A stretch of 64,000 nt of DNA, from assembly GCA_050251715.1 (NCBI GenBank), contig JBFWMG010000009.1:1-64000 (forward strand), written 5' to 3'. The translations under genes and the position numbers were made by a program. Each line of letters begins with the position of its first letter. Within the stretch, counting starts at the first letter, position 1. The stretch is from JBFWMG01 sp050251715. GTDB taxonomy: Bacteria; Desulfobacterota; Desulfovibrionia; Desulfovibrionales; Desulfovibrionaceae. The notes below the pieces were generated by a model. That model saw only the letters and a list, made by a program, of their open reading frames with translations. It was not told the DNA's origin and made no database searches. Positions 35,764 to 44,313 of the stretch are shown here, piece after piece.

Positions 35764-35826
35764 TTTTCCTCCTTGGGCTCCACAGGGCCGTAATGCTCAC
35801 GGCCCTGTGGATGAGTATGGGGTGGA

Positions 35827-36030
35827 TTACTTCTCGGGAAAAACCGTGATCGTGATCTCGTAGGACACGTGCGGTCTCACAATGCAGTCGATCCGCTCAA
35901 TCCCCTTGAGATTATTGCTGCTTGCAGCTCGAACAATGTTGCGGACTTGCTCGTCAAGCTCCTTTGCCGGGAAATCCGAATCCGTGTGCGGTTCCAAAAC
36001 GGGCTGGATGTCGGTTTCTTCATTGTCCAT
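35827..36030 (-). CDS. Small acidic protein between AlpA-like and helicase genes
   Basis: This 67-residue protein starts at ATG 36030 (MDNEETDIQ) eight bases behind GGAGGA. The first half is acidic and the second half is beta-like (CIVRPHVSYEITITVFPEK). I recognise no family. It lies 63 bases upstream of the helicase start and is presumably co-transcribed. Confidence 0.6.
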   Translation of the reverse strand: MDNEETDIQPVLEPHTDSDFPAKELDEQVRNIVRAASSNNLKGIERIDCIVRPHVSYEITITVFPEK

Positions 36031-36106
36031 GGGTTTCCTCCATTGGGTTAAAGGTTGAGCTTGCTCGAAAGCAAGCCAGTTCATTGTCCTAGTCAACTAT
36101 ATAATT

Positions 36107-36337
36107 TTATTCGATAATCTCCATTCGGCTTTCGAGCCACGAGATGAAGGCCTCCCGCGAGTACGCAACCTTCCTGCCGACCCGCACGCGCTGGCGCGGC
36201 CCCTTCCCCAACGAATCAAGATTGGCCAGGGTTCTGGGCGAGATGAGCCCACCGGTGAGCCTGCCCACAGCGTCGCGCGCAAAAACAGGCGGAAGGGCGA
36301 GCCTGATCTCGGAGATGAAGTTTTCTTTGGCGGTCAT
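36107..36337 (-). CDS. AlpA-like helix-turn-helix protein
   Basis: The 76-residue protein starts at ATG 36337 behind GGAGG. It has the winged-helix excisionase/AlpA pattern: RDAVGRLTGGLISPRTLANL, then a linker GKGPRQRVRVGRKVAYSREA and FISWLESR. Small proteins of this kind act as excision or promoter activators at the start of satellite replication operons. No integrase gene is found near it. Confidence 0.75.
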   Translation of the reverse strand: MTAKENFISEIRLALPPVFARDAVGRLTGGLISPRTLANLDSLGKGPRQRVRVGRKVAYSREAFISWLESRMEIIE

Positions 36338-36919
36338 TGCAAGCCTCCTTCGAAGTGACGTCCCGGCACAGGTAGCTCGTTTTAATGTCCGTGAAAATTT
36401 AAAAAATCAAAATAATCATGTGGTTAGAACTGAATATTTTGCCGATTTGCACAAACGGTCAAGATTTTGGAGGGATATTGCGGCCTGGAGAGCAAGAAAT
36501 TATTTTCGCGAAGGGATGGCAGGGAGAAGAGCAAGGTCAGGTAATATTAACTTGTCATATCAGAATGTTATTAAATAGTAAAAATTTTCTGGCAAAATTA
36601 CTCAAGAAATGGCTTTTAGCTATTTAGGCTCAGAGAGATTGAACGGGGATCGACCGTAGTGACGGGCGCTTTTTTGGGCAGCTTTTTGGGTATTTTCAGG
36701 CGAGCGAAAGCCTTCGTAAAGGCGGTGTGATTTCAAACGCTCAAGGCGCAAATAGTGGCTTTATAGTTTCACGTAGTACAATGGGACAACTGCGCTGAAG
36801 ATCAAGGGCATAATACGTCAGAGTTAATCCAGTGGCCTTTTCGAATGGCTTTGGGCTACGTAAAAAATGTTCATGTCTTACAATGCGATTGACATATGTA
36901 AATTATTAATGGAGAGCAT
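36338..36919. other. Gene-free AT-rich stretch
   Basis: No supportable gene. A minus-strand stretch near 36630-36740 reads ERLKSHRLYEGFRSPEN with no start, and may be a remnant. T-rich pairs (CTTTTTTGGGCAGCTTTTTG) occur at about 36670. The last 100 bases lead to the gene at 36920, with TTGACA at about 36889 and GGAGAGCAT at the start. Confidence 0.5.
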
Positions 36920-38179
36920 ATGAATATGAAAGAATTGCTCATGTCCAAAAAAATAAAGAGTATCAAAGATATTGATTTTTGTGCAAAGGATCATGAGTTG
37001 CTTGGTAATAATTCTGAAATTGAGCGCATTAACGTTACGCGTTTTAATATCTGGTTAAGTGGATTTTTAAGTGATACACTGACTGATGACATTAAGAATA
37101 TCTTTAGTGATGGACTAAGAGAATTCTCTGAAGGATTTTGCTCTGAGTTAAAACAGTTACTAGACACAATATATGTGAGCAATAAAGTTGAGTTGAATGC
37201 TCAAAATGAAGGAATCAGTGCTGATTGTCAAAATATTCTTGTTACAAAACGATTTAAGAACACACTCTGCCCAGGAATCCCAAGTTTTGAGTATGTCGAG
37301 AAGCTATTTAAAGCTCTCGCCACGTGTTTTAATGGCAAAGAAAGGTCGGTATATAACTTAACTGAGGACGAGGAGCGGGAGTTCTGCCCTTGGATCCCAT
37401 GTCGACGCGCAGTAGGAGATCTTGACGTCTATTTTCTTGAACACCCCGATAATGGAACTGTCATCATCGCTTACGTTGCTCCTCATATGACTGCTGGCCA
37501 GTCGTTTTCTTGGCTTGTGGAGGAGGCTCTCCAGTATATTGACCCAATAACAGCATATCCTCTTGAGATCCCAGTTGATCAAGCTGCCGTCTTATTAGGG
37601 TATTCGTTGGCGAAAACTAATGCACTGCTGGACAAACGCAGCATACCAAGCAATGAGAATCATTTTGGAAAAAATATCTATCTGCATGACTTGATGGAGT
37701 ATATAAAGGAAGAGTTTGGAGAAGAAGATGAACGACTTTTAAGCCTTAATAATCTTGCTAAATCTATGGTCGATGGTGAGGTGGAAAAGTTCAAGAGTAC
37801 TTACGGGAAATGTATCGACAGCAATGAAGAGTATCCTTCATATGGTGTCACAAAAAATCAAATTAGTTCACTCTATCGCAAGCTAAAAGAATATGAAGAA
37901 AAGTTTGCCTCAATGGAAAAAATACCATCTGTAAACAAAGGTAAGCCGACACTCACGGCGTGCATTAAATTTCTTTTTAGCAAATACAAGGATTGTATTA
38001 CGGGAACTGATAGTTCAAGGCTGTCTGAAAATAAATATTTTGAAGCTGTAAAGGGAATGGTGGGGGATGAGTGCTTTCATGCGAGTCTCGCTGAAATAAT
38101 TCTGTCTTGTTACCCAAGCGAGTGTCGCAGAAAGAGAGGGAGAATCTCTAATAAAAATATTTCTGTGCAAGATGAATAA
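36920..38179 (+). CDS. Unknown AT-rich accessory protein with an internal HTH_17-like segment
   Basis: The 419-residue protein starts at ATG 36920 (GGAGAG nine bases upstream). No domain is certain. Near residues 217-262, VDQAAVLLGYSLAKTNALLD followed by KRSIPSNENHFGKNIYLHDL resembles the excisionase-type HTH (alpha-alpha-wing), which would make it a DNA-binding protein. The C-terminal part is coiled-coil-like and ends in basic residues (CRRKRGR). Base composition is much more AT-rich than the core genes, consistent with transfer. It stands alone in its orientation, just before the IS481 element. Confidence 0.6.
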   Translation: MNMKELLMSKKIKSIKDIDFCAKDHELLGNNSEIERINVTRFNIWLSGFLSDTLTDDIKNIFSDGLREFSEGFCSELKQLLDTIYVSNKVELNAQNEGISADCQNILVTKRFKNTLCPGIPSFEYVEKLFKALATCFNGKERSVYNLTEDEEREFCPWIPCRRAVGDLDVYFLEHPDNGTVIIAYVAPHMTAGQSFSWLVEEALQYIDPITAYPLEIPVDQAAVLLGYSLAKTNALLDKRSIPSNENHFGKNIYLHDLMEYIKEEFGEEDERLLSLNNLAKSMVDGEVEKFKSTYGKCIDSNEEYPSYGVTKNQISSLYRKLKEYEEKFASMEKIPSVNKGKPTLTACIKFLFSKYKDCITGTDSSRLSENKYFEAVKGMVGDECFHASLAEIILSCYPSECRRKRGRISNKNISVQDE

Positions 38180-38230
38180 ATAGTAGAGTATGTTGCAATG
38201 CTATTGTCTGTGTGTACAGAGATAGTATTC

Positions 38231-39410
38231 ACCTGACACTGCCGCCCCTGGCGGGGTGCTGGTTACGCTGCCTTGTTGCCTGCCTTTTTCGTCTTCTCGG
38301 TCTTCGGCAATCCGTCCATGAAGGCCTGGTGAGGCGTCCTGCCATTCATGCCGCGCCCCTGGTGGGTTCGCTCGTGGTTGTAGCCATGCAGGTAACTGTC
38401 CAAATCCTTTTGCATTTCACCCACCGATTCATACCATTTCTCCCGGCCCTTAATCCGGAAGTGCTCGTCCAGGAGCGTGCGGTGCAGGCGCTCCACGAAC
38501 CCATTGCTCTGCGGCCTGCGGACCTTGGTTGTGCGGTGCTCGATGCCCTCCAGTTGCAGGAACAACTCGTAGGGGTGCCTGTCGGGCCTGCCGCAGAACT
38601 CCCGGCCGTTGTCCGAGAGGATGGTGCTGATGGCCGCCCCGTGGGCCTCGAAGTACGGCAGCACGTCCTCGTTCAGCACGTGCACCGCCGTCACCGGCAG
38701 CTTTGTAGTGTACAGCCGCCCCCAGGCGTAGCGGCTGTGGCAGTCCAGCACCGATTGCAGGTAGACCCGCCCCACGCCCTTGAGCACGCCCACGAAGAAG
38801 GTGTCCACGGCCACCAGATCGCCCGTGTGCCGCGTCTCGATGTGCCGCTCCCGAAACTCCGGGCTGAAACGTTCCAACATCCGCACCTAGTCGTCGGAAA
38901 GATCCATGCTCTGCTCACGCACCGTGCGCTCAAGCCGCAAGAGCCGCGAATGGCGGGAGAGCAAATCGTGCCTGCTCCAGACGCCGCGCACACCGCCGGA
39001 ACTGACCTGCACGCCTTGCAGGGCGAGCTGCTGCGCCACCCGCAAGGGACCGTGCGTCGGGTATTTCAGGCTGTACTCCATGATGGCCAGTTCCACGGCC
39101 TCGTCCACGCGGTTGGGATGCGGCCCCTTGGCTCCCGGCAGGCGGTCAAGCAGCCCGTCCGCTCCGAATGTCTGGAAATTGCGCCTGATCTCGTAGAACT
39201 GTTGCCGGGAATAGCCCATGATGTTGCAGGGTTTGCTCACGTTGCCCAACTCGTTGGCCAGCTCTAGCAGGCTCAGCTTCCTTCGTGCTACTTTCTTGCC
39301 GGTGGTCATGACGGTCTCCTTGTTAAGGGTTGATGAAGTGTCGCAACTCCATCGCTACCCCAACCAGGAACGGTATGGCCACCTCCTCTTTCGAGGGCCA
39401 ACTGTCAGGT
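38231..39410 (-). mobile_element. IS481-family insertion sequence
   Basis: Outer ends carry ACCTGACA (38231-38238) and its inverse TGTCAGGT (39403-39410), spacing 1180 bp, typical of IS481 elements. The single transposase gene lies between them. No clear target duplication is visible. It sits about 200 bp from the 3' end of tRNA-Phe. Confidence 0.75.
38263..39309 (-). pseudogene. IS481 transposase split by one in-frame amber codon
   Basis: Two frames follow each other without any shift: 39309-38887 (helix-turn-helix part, ending MDLSDD) and 38886-38263 (DDE catalytic part with VAVDTFFVG, LSDNGREF and a later Glu in QSNGFVERLHRTLLDEHF). Only a TAG at 38887-38889 separates them. Relatives usually read Gln at such a position, so a CAG-to-TAG change is the simplest explanation. 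Restoring one codon gives a standard transposase of about 348 residues. Confidence 0.85.
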
Positions 39411-39573
39411 TATAACCATCTCAACACAGTCAGGTTCTGGAGCAACACGCCGCCCTCCAAGAAATCAACCTATGCGCCGGGAGCAAGTAACTAATTTCTC
39501 AACTGTCGAGATGCTGTTGAAATCTTCTTGGCAAGAAAAGGATGGACAGGAGATGGACAAAAAGCTTGCGACA

Positions 39574-39609
39574 GAAAAAGGGCCCATGGCGATTTGCCAT
39601 AAGCCCTTG
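39574..39609 (-). terminator. Terminator of tRNA-Phe
   Basis: On the minus strand AAGGGC...ATGGC pairs with GCCAT...GCCCTT across 39578-39609, with a small internal loop, followed by TTTTT. It begins nine bases after the tRNA's CCA end. Confidence 0.85.
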
Positions 39610-39617
39610 TTTTCTAT

Positions 39618-39693
39618 GGTGCCGAGGGACAGAATTGAACTGCCGACACGGGGATTTTCAGTCCCCTGCTCTACCAACTGAGCTACCTCGGCG
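39618..39693 (-). tRNA. tRNA-Phe (GAA)
   Basis: The minus strand folds into a complete cloverleaf. The acceptor stem is GCCGAGG with CCTCGGC, the D-arm includes AGCTCAGTTGGTAGAGC, the anticodon arm GGGGACTGAAAATCCCC has anticodon GAA, and the T-loop is TTCAATT. The CCA end is encoded (39618-39620). The 3' end points into the accessory region, the usual arrangement when a tRNA serves as an integration site. Confidence 0.97.
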
Positions 39694-40070
39694 CAAGAGG
39701 AAGTACCCTTTATATCGCCACTGCGGGTTTGGCAAGTCTTTTTTTCGGGGCGCCGCACGCGGTACGAAGTGGGCCGGGAGCGGCCTGCTCGCAATAGTCC
39801 AAATCAAAAGATGTTTCGGGTTACTGTGAGGGGCAAGGCGTGGGTGCCAGCAACCTTGCGCTCGGACCCAAAACGCTTGAAAGACAATGATCCGCGCTCT
39901 GCTACCTTCAGCATTCGTGCGCAGGGACCCAACACGCAATCCAGCCTCACCCCTGCGGGCGGCTGCACCCAGCAGCCTTGCGCACGGACCCAGCGCCCTC
40001 ATGCCCATCACCAAACATATGCCTGACCGCTGCCCGCACCGCCCGCCGCGCTCTCGGCGTGCTGAAAAAC

Positions 40071-40108
40071 TCCGGCTCGGAAGGCCTGAGCAGGCCTCCC
40101 GAGCCGGA
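40071..40108 (-). terminator. Long hairpin with T-run, orphan terminator
   Basis: TCCGGCTCGG (40071-40080) pairs with CCGAGCCGGA (40099-40108), enclosing AGGCCT twice. On the minus strand it is followed by GTTTTTC. No gene that it could terminate remains, so it may be a relic. Confidence 0.55.
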
Positions 40109-40119
40109 ACGGAAAATAC

Positions 40120-40218
40120 ATGTGTAAACCATGTTCCCGGATAGATGTGTCAACCATGTTCCGGGTTGTACAAAACACCTCTCCCTGCCGCTGCCGCGCT
40201 ATCCATGTGTAAACCCGG
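40120..40218. repeat. Degenerate 21-bp repeats near recC
   Basis: ATGTGTAAACCATGTTCCCGG (40120-40140) is followed by ATGTGTCAACCATGTTCCGGG (40145-40165), with a third partial copy ATGTGTAAACCCGG (40205-40218). Tandem repeats like this often make up transposon ends where the transposase binds, so a lost insertion sequence is likely. Confidence 0.65.
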
Positions 40219-40841
40219 CGCTCCGAGCCCCTCCCAGGACCGTGGCTGTGGCCCGAGTGTCTCCACGGCCGCAACCCGCCTTACCAATTCCTCTCGACGC
40301 GCCACCGTCAATCCGGCATTCGCATGAACGTTCCCTCGCCCCTCCTTCGGCAAAACGGTCCAAGCACACCCCGTATGACCGCTCGGAACCGCGCGAACAA
40401 CCTCCTGACGCATCACAACTTGCCGCACGACTCCAGCGCCAACCCGCTATCCGAAAGGCTGTACGGACTGTGCGCCATGCGCTACAGTGCGCCCACGCCG
40501 CCCCCCCGTCCTGGGCCGCCTCATAGCCCAGCCCGGCGTGGCGGAACTTGGCATTGTCCATGGCATAATATGTCATGTTCTGCCATCTCATGGCAGGCAA
40601 TGCCATATTGAAATCCCGCGATGTCCTAACGGCATCGAGGCGGCGCGGATACGGCACGCCCCGCATCAGGGCGTTTGGCAAAGGCAACCTTTCCGGCCCA
40701 CGGATCCCCACGCCCGAAGGATCCACAGTCCACGGTTCCGCTGGCTCCCCAGGCCCGCTGGCACCCCGGTTCCGCTGGAGTCCCGGCCCCACCGGCTCCC
40801 CGGTCCCGCTGGCCGCAACCCTCTCACCGCAAAAACGCGCC

Positions 40842-43800
40842 ATGCCCGAACCGTCCCTGCGCCTTATCCACGGCAACCGGCTGGAAATCCTGGCCGACCG
40901 CCTTGCCGCCTCGCTGGCCGCGCCGCCGAGCGAATCACCCCTCGCGCGGTCGACCGCCGCGTCGCCAAGCCCGCATGCGGCCAACCCCCAAGCGCCCGCC
41001 GCCCCGTGGCTCGACCCCATGGAACCGGAGCGCATCGTGGTGCAGAGCAAGGGCATGGAGCGGTATCTGGCCATGCACCTGGCCCGCCGCCTTGGCGTGT
41101 GCGCCAATGTGGCCTTTCCCTTTCCGGTCGGCCAGATATACGATCTTTTCAAGGCCGTGCTGCCCGACGTGCCCGATGAAAGCCCCTTTGCCCAGCAGGC
41201 CATGGCGTGGCGCATCATGGCGGCGCTGCCCAGCCTGCTGCCCGGCCCGGCGTTCGCCCCCCTGCGCCGCTACGCCGAGCACCGCCCCCTGCTGGGCCGC
41301 CTGCAATTGTGCGAACGCATCGCCTCCCTGTTCGACCAATACCTCATCTTTCGACCCGACGTCATAACCGCCTGGGAACACAGCGAATCCATGTTCACCA
41401 CTCCCGCCGCCCCGCGCGAGGCCGAGGCGTGGCAAGCACCGCTCTGGCGCGCCGTTGCCCAAGGGCACCCCTCCGTGCACCGCGCCGCCTTGCAGCACGC
41501 CTTCCACCGCGCCCTGGACCGCGCGGACCGCGCCGGAACGCGCCCGCCGCTGCCCCGGCGGCTCTCTGTGTTCGGCATCTCCTCGCTGCCGCCCTTCCAT
41601 CTCGACGTGCTGGCCGACCTGTCCCGCTTCTGCGCCGTGGACATCTACTACCTCAACCCCTGCCGCGAATACTGGTTCGACATCCGCTCCCCGCGCGCCA
41701 CGGCGCGGCTTGCGGCCCGCCACGGCGTCGCGCCCGAAACCTTTGGCGACGAGGGCCACCCGCTGCTGGCCTCGCTGGGCGGGCTGGGCCGCCAGTTTCT
41801 AGAGGGTCTTTTCGAACGGGACGTGCTGGCCGCCGAGGACGCGCTGTTCGACGCCCCCGCAGAGGGAATAGACCCTGACGCCGCGTCTCCCGACCCGGCG
41901 CGCCAACCGTTGCTGGCCCGTTTGCAGGACGACATCCTGAACCTGTGCGAGCGCCGCGCCCCGGACGCGCGCCCCCCGGTGGCCGCGCGCGACCGCTCCG
42001 TACGCATCCACCGCTGCCACAGCCCCATGCGCGAGATGGAGGTGCTGCGCGACCAGTTGCTGGACATGCTTGCGGCGGATGCCGGCCTTGCGCCCCGCGA
42101 CATCCTGGTCATGATGCCGGATGTGGAGTTGTACGCGCCCTACATCCAGGCGGTGTTCGACGCCGCGCCCGGCGCACGCGGCGCGGGCGGCGGCGCGCCC
42201 CGCATCCCCTATTCCATTGCCGACCGGGGCGTGCGCGGCCAAGGCGTGGCGGCCCGCGCCGTGTTCGAACTCCTGGGCCTGCCCGCCTCGCGCCTGGAGG
42301 CGTCGCGGGTGCTGGCGCTGCTCGATCTCGCCCCGGTGCGCCGCCGCTTTGGCCTGTCCGAGGCGGACATGGATCTGGTGCGCGACTGGGTCTGCGCCTC
42401 GGGCGTGCGCTGGGGCGAAAACAGCGCCGCCCGCGCGGCCACGGGCGCGCCGCCGTTCACGGAAAACTCGTGGGAGTCGGGTCTGCAACGCCTTGCCCTG
42501 GGCTACGCCCTGGAAGACGATGCGCTGTGGCGCGGCGTCAAGCCGCTGGCCGTGGAGGGCGCGGACGCCCGCACCCTGGGCAGGTTTCTGGATTTCGTGC
42601 AGGCGGTGTGCGCCTTTGTGCGCGACGCCCGGCGCGAGCGCCCCATGGCCTCCTGGCGGGACATGGTCTGCAAGGCGCTGGACGGCTTCCTGACGCCGGA
42701 TGACGCCGACGACACGGATCTGGCCGTGCTGCGCAAGGCCTTGGACGGCATGGCGCGCGACGCGGCCGCCGCAGGGTACGACGCCCCCGCGCCTGTGGAC
42801 TGCGTGGCGCACGTCCTGGCCCAGGCCGTGGACGGGGCGGCCTCGGCGCGGGGCTTTTTGTCCGGCGGCGTGACCTTTAGCTCGCTGGTGCCCATGCGCT
42901 CGGTGCCGTTCCGCGTGGTGTGGCTGGCGGGCATGGCCGACGCGGCCTTCCCCCGCCGCGACCGGAGGCCGGGCTTCGACCTCATGGCCGCCGCGCCCCG
43001 GCCCGGCGACCGCTCGCCCGGCGCGGACGACCGCCACCTCTTCCTGGAGGCGCTCATCTCGGCCCGCGACGTGTTCGGCATAAGCTATGTGGGCATGTCC
43101 GCCAGGGACAACGCGGTCATCCCCCCCAGCACGCTGGTGGGCGAAATGCTCGACTGCATCGCGGACAATTATGTCCTGGATGACGCCGCCGTCAGCCTCG
43201 GCGACGCCGCCACCGATCAGGACGCGCTCGTCGCGCACCTCACGGTCACGCACCGCTTGCAGGCGTTCCACCCCGCCTATTTTTCCGGCGCCGCCAACGC
43301 CCCGCTGTTCAGCTATTCGCGGGCCGACCGCGACGGCGCAACGGCGCTGGCAGCCCAGACAGCGCCCCAGCCCTTTGCCCCGCTGCCCCCGGACGCCCCG
43401 CAAGCGAATGACGCCGCGCCTGAGGACGAGGGGACGCCGCTTGACGCGACCCTGGCCGAGCTGCTCGCCTTTTACCGCCATCCGGGCAAGGCGTTTCTGC
43501 GCGCCCTGGGCATACGCCTGGGCAACGACGCGCAACACATCGAAGACGTGGAACGGCTGGACGCCTTGGATGGACTGGAAGGGTACACCCTGGGCGAGCG
43601 TCTGCTCAACGCCCTGGAACAGGGCACGGACCCGGCGATCCTGCTGGCGGACGCCCGTGCCGCCAACCTGTTGCCGCCCGGCGAGGCCGGAGCCGCCGCG
43701 TTCGAGGCGGTGCGGCGCGAGGCCGAGCCCCTGGCCGCGCAACGGCGCGAACGGGCCGCGGGCGCGGCCCTGCCGCCCGCATCCGGCGTGGTGCGGGCCG

Positions 43801-44312
43801 GGGCATGGACGCTTTCGGGCCATGCGGCGGGCCTCTATCCCGGTGGGCTCCTGCGCTGCCGCTTTGCCAAACTGAGCGGCAAACATCTGGTCACCGCGTG
43901 GATCGAGCACCTTTTCGCCAATGCCGTGCGCGGGCAAGCGGGCGTGCGCACCCATGTGCTGGGCCGCGACGGCGCGCATACCTTTTCGCCCATGGCAGCC
44001 CCCGCCGCCGCCTCCCTGCTGGGCCAGTTGCTCGACCTGCGGCGCGCGGGCCTGGCCGCGCCCCTGCCGTTCGCGCCCAAGACCGCCTGGAAATACGTGG
44101 ACAAGCTGGACGCCACGGGCGACGGCGCCAAGGCCATCAAGGACGCGGCCAGCCAGTGGGAAGGCGCGGCCTACCAGGGCGCTGGTCCGGGCGAAGGGGA
44201 CGACCCCTCGTGGCGGCAATGCTTCAAGGGCCGCGAACCGCTGGCCGAACCGGGGTTCGCGGACCTGGCCGAGGCGGTGTTCGGCCCCCTGCGCGACCAC
44301 TTGGAGGCATGA
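40842..44312 (+). CDS. recC: Exodeoxyribonuclease V subunit RecC
   Basis: The 1156-residue protein starts at ATG 40842 (MPEPSLRLIHGNRLE). The open frame extends far upstream through low-complexity codons, but homology begins here. Early motifs such as ERIVVQSKGMERYLAMHLA and NVAFPFPVGQIYDLF are typical of RecC, which recognises Chi and holds the split strands with a dead helicase/nuclease fold. Length is close to the E. coli subunit (1122). GC content is extreme. It is the first of three coupled genes; the recB start lies two bases after its stop. No strong ribosome-binding site is visible. Confidence 0.92.
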   Translation: MPEPSLRLIHGNRLEILADRLAASLAAPPSESPLARSTAASPSPHAANPQAPAAPWLDPMEPERIVVQSKGMERYLAMHLARRLGVCANVAFPFPVGQIYDLFKAVLPDVPDESPFAQQAMAWRIMAALPSLLPGPAFAPLRRYAEHRPLLGRLQLCERIASLFDQYLIFRPDVITAWEHSESMFTTPAAPREAEAWQAPLWRAVAQGHPSVHRAALQHAFHRALDRADRAGTRPPLPRRLSVFGISSLPPFHLDVLADLSRFCAVDIYYLNPCREYWFDIRSPRATARLAARHGVAPETFGDEGHPLLASLGGLGRQFLEGLFERDVLAAEDALFDAPAEGIDPDAASPDPARQPLLARLQDDILNLCERRAPDARPPVAARDRSVRIHRCHSPMREMEVLRDQLLDMLAADAGLAPRDILVMMPDVELYAPYIQAVFDAAPGARGAGGGAPRIPYSIADRGVRGQGVAARAVFELLGLPASRLEASRVLALLDLAPVRRRFGLSEADMDLVRDWVCASGVRWGENSAARAATGAPPFTENSWESGLQRLALGYALEDDALWRGVKPLAVEGADARTLGRFLDFVQAVCAFVRDARRERPMASWRDMVCKALDGFLTPDDADDTDLAVLRKALDGMARDAAAAGYDAPAPVDCVAHVLAQAVDGAASARGFLSGGVTFSSLVPMRSVPFRVVWLAGMADAAFPRRDRRPGFDLMAAAPRPGDRSPGADDRHLFLEALISARDVFGISYVGMSARDNAVIPPSTLVGEMLDCIADNYVLDDAAVSLGDAATDQDALVAHLTVTHRLQAFHPAYFSGAANAPLFSYSRADRDGATALAAQTAPQPFAPLPPDAPQANDAAPEDEGTPLDATLAELLAFYRHPGKAFLRALGIRLGNDAQHIEDVERLDALDGLEGYTLGERLLNALEQGTDPAILLADARAANLLPPGEAGAAAFEAVRREAEPLAAQRRERAAGAALPPASGVVRAGAWTLSGHAAGLYPGGLLRCRFAKLSGKHLVTAWIEHLFANAVRGQAGVRTHVLGRDGAHTFSPMAAPAAASLLGQLLDLRRAGLAAPLPFAPKTAWKYVDKLDATGDGAKAIKDAASQWEGAAYQGAGPGEGDDPSWRQCFKGREPLAEPGFADLAEAVFGPLRDHLEA

Positions 44313-44313
44313 C

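Larger units (their letters stand above)
39694..40841. other. Intergenic region between tRNA-Phe and recC
   Basis: About 1.15 kb has no frame I would support. It contains the hairpin and repeats listed separately, several decayed-looking GC-rich stretches, and the recC leader. It may be the remains of an older insertion next to the tRNA. Confidence 0.5.

Noticed and set aside
405..38889. Pyrrolysine or general amber read-through as an explanation of the two in-frame TAG codons
   Set aside because: Several intact genes here end in TAG (for example recD, icd and the zinc-ribbon gene), and no pyl genes or suppressor tRNA are visible. Point mutations are simpler.
39411..39485. Integrase C-terminal remnant between the IS element and tRNA-Phe
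   Set aside because: Short frames here (for example VLEQHAALQEINL before a stop) look faintly like an integrase end, but there is too little sequence to support it.
40120..40218. CRISPR array
   Set aside because: Only two full and one partial repeat with 4- and 39-base spacings, and no cas genes. The repeats look like a transposon end.
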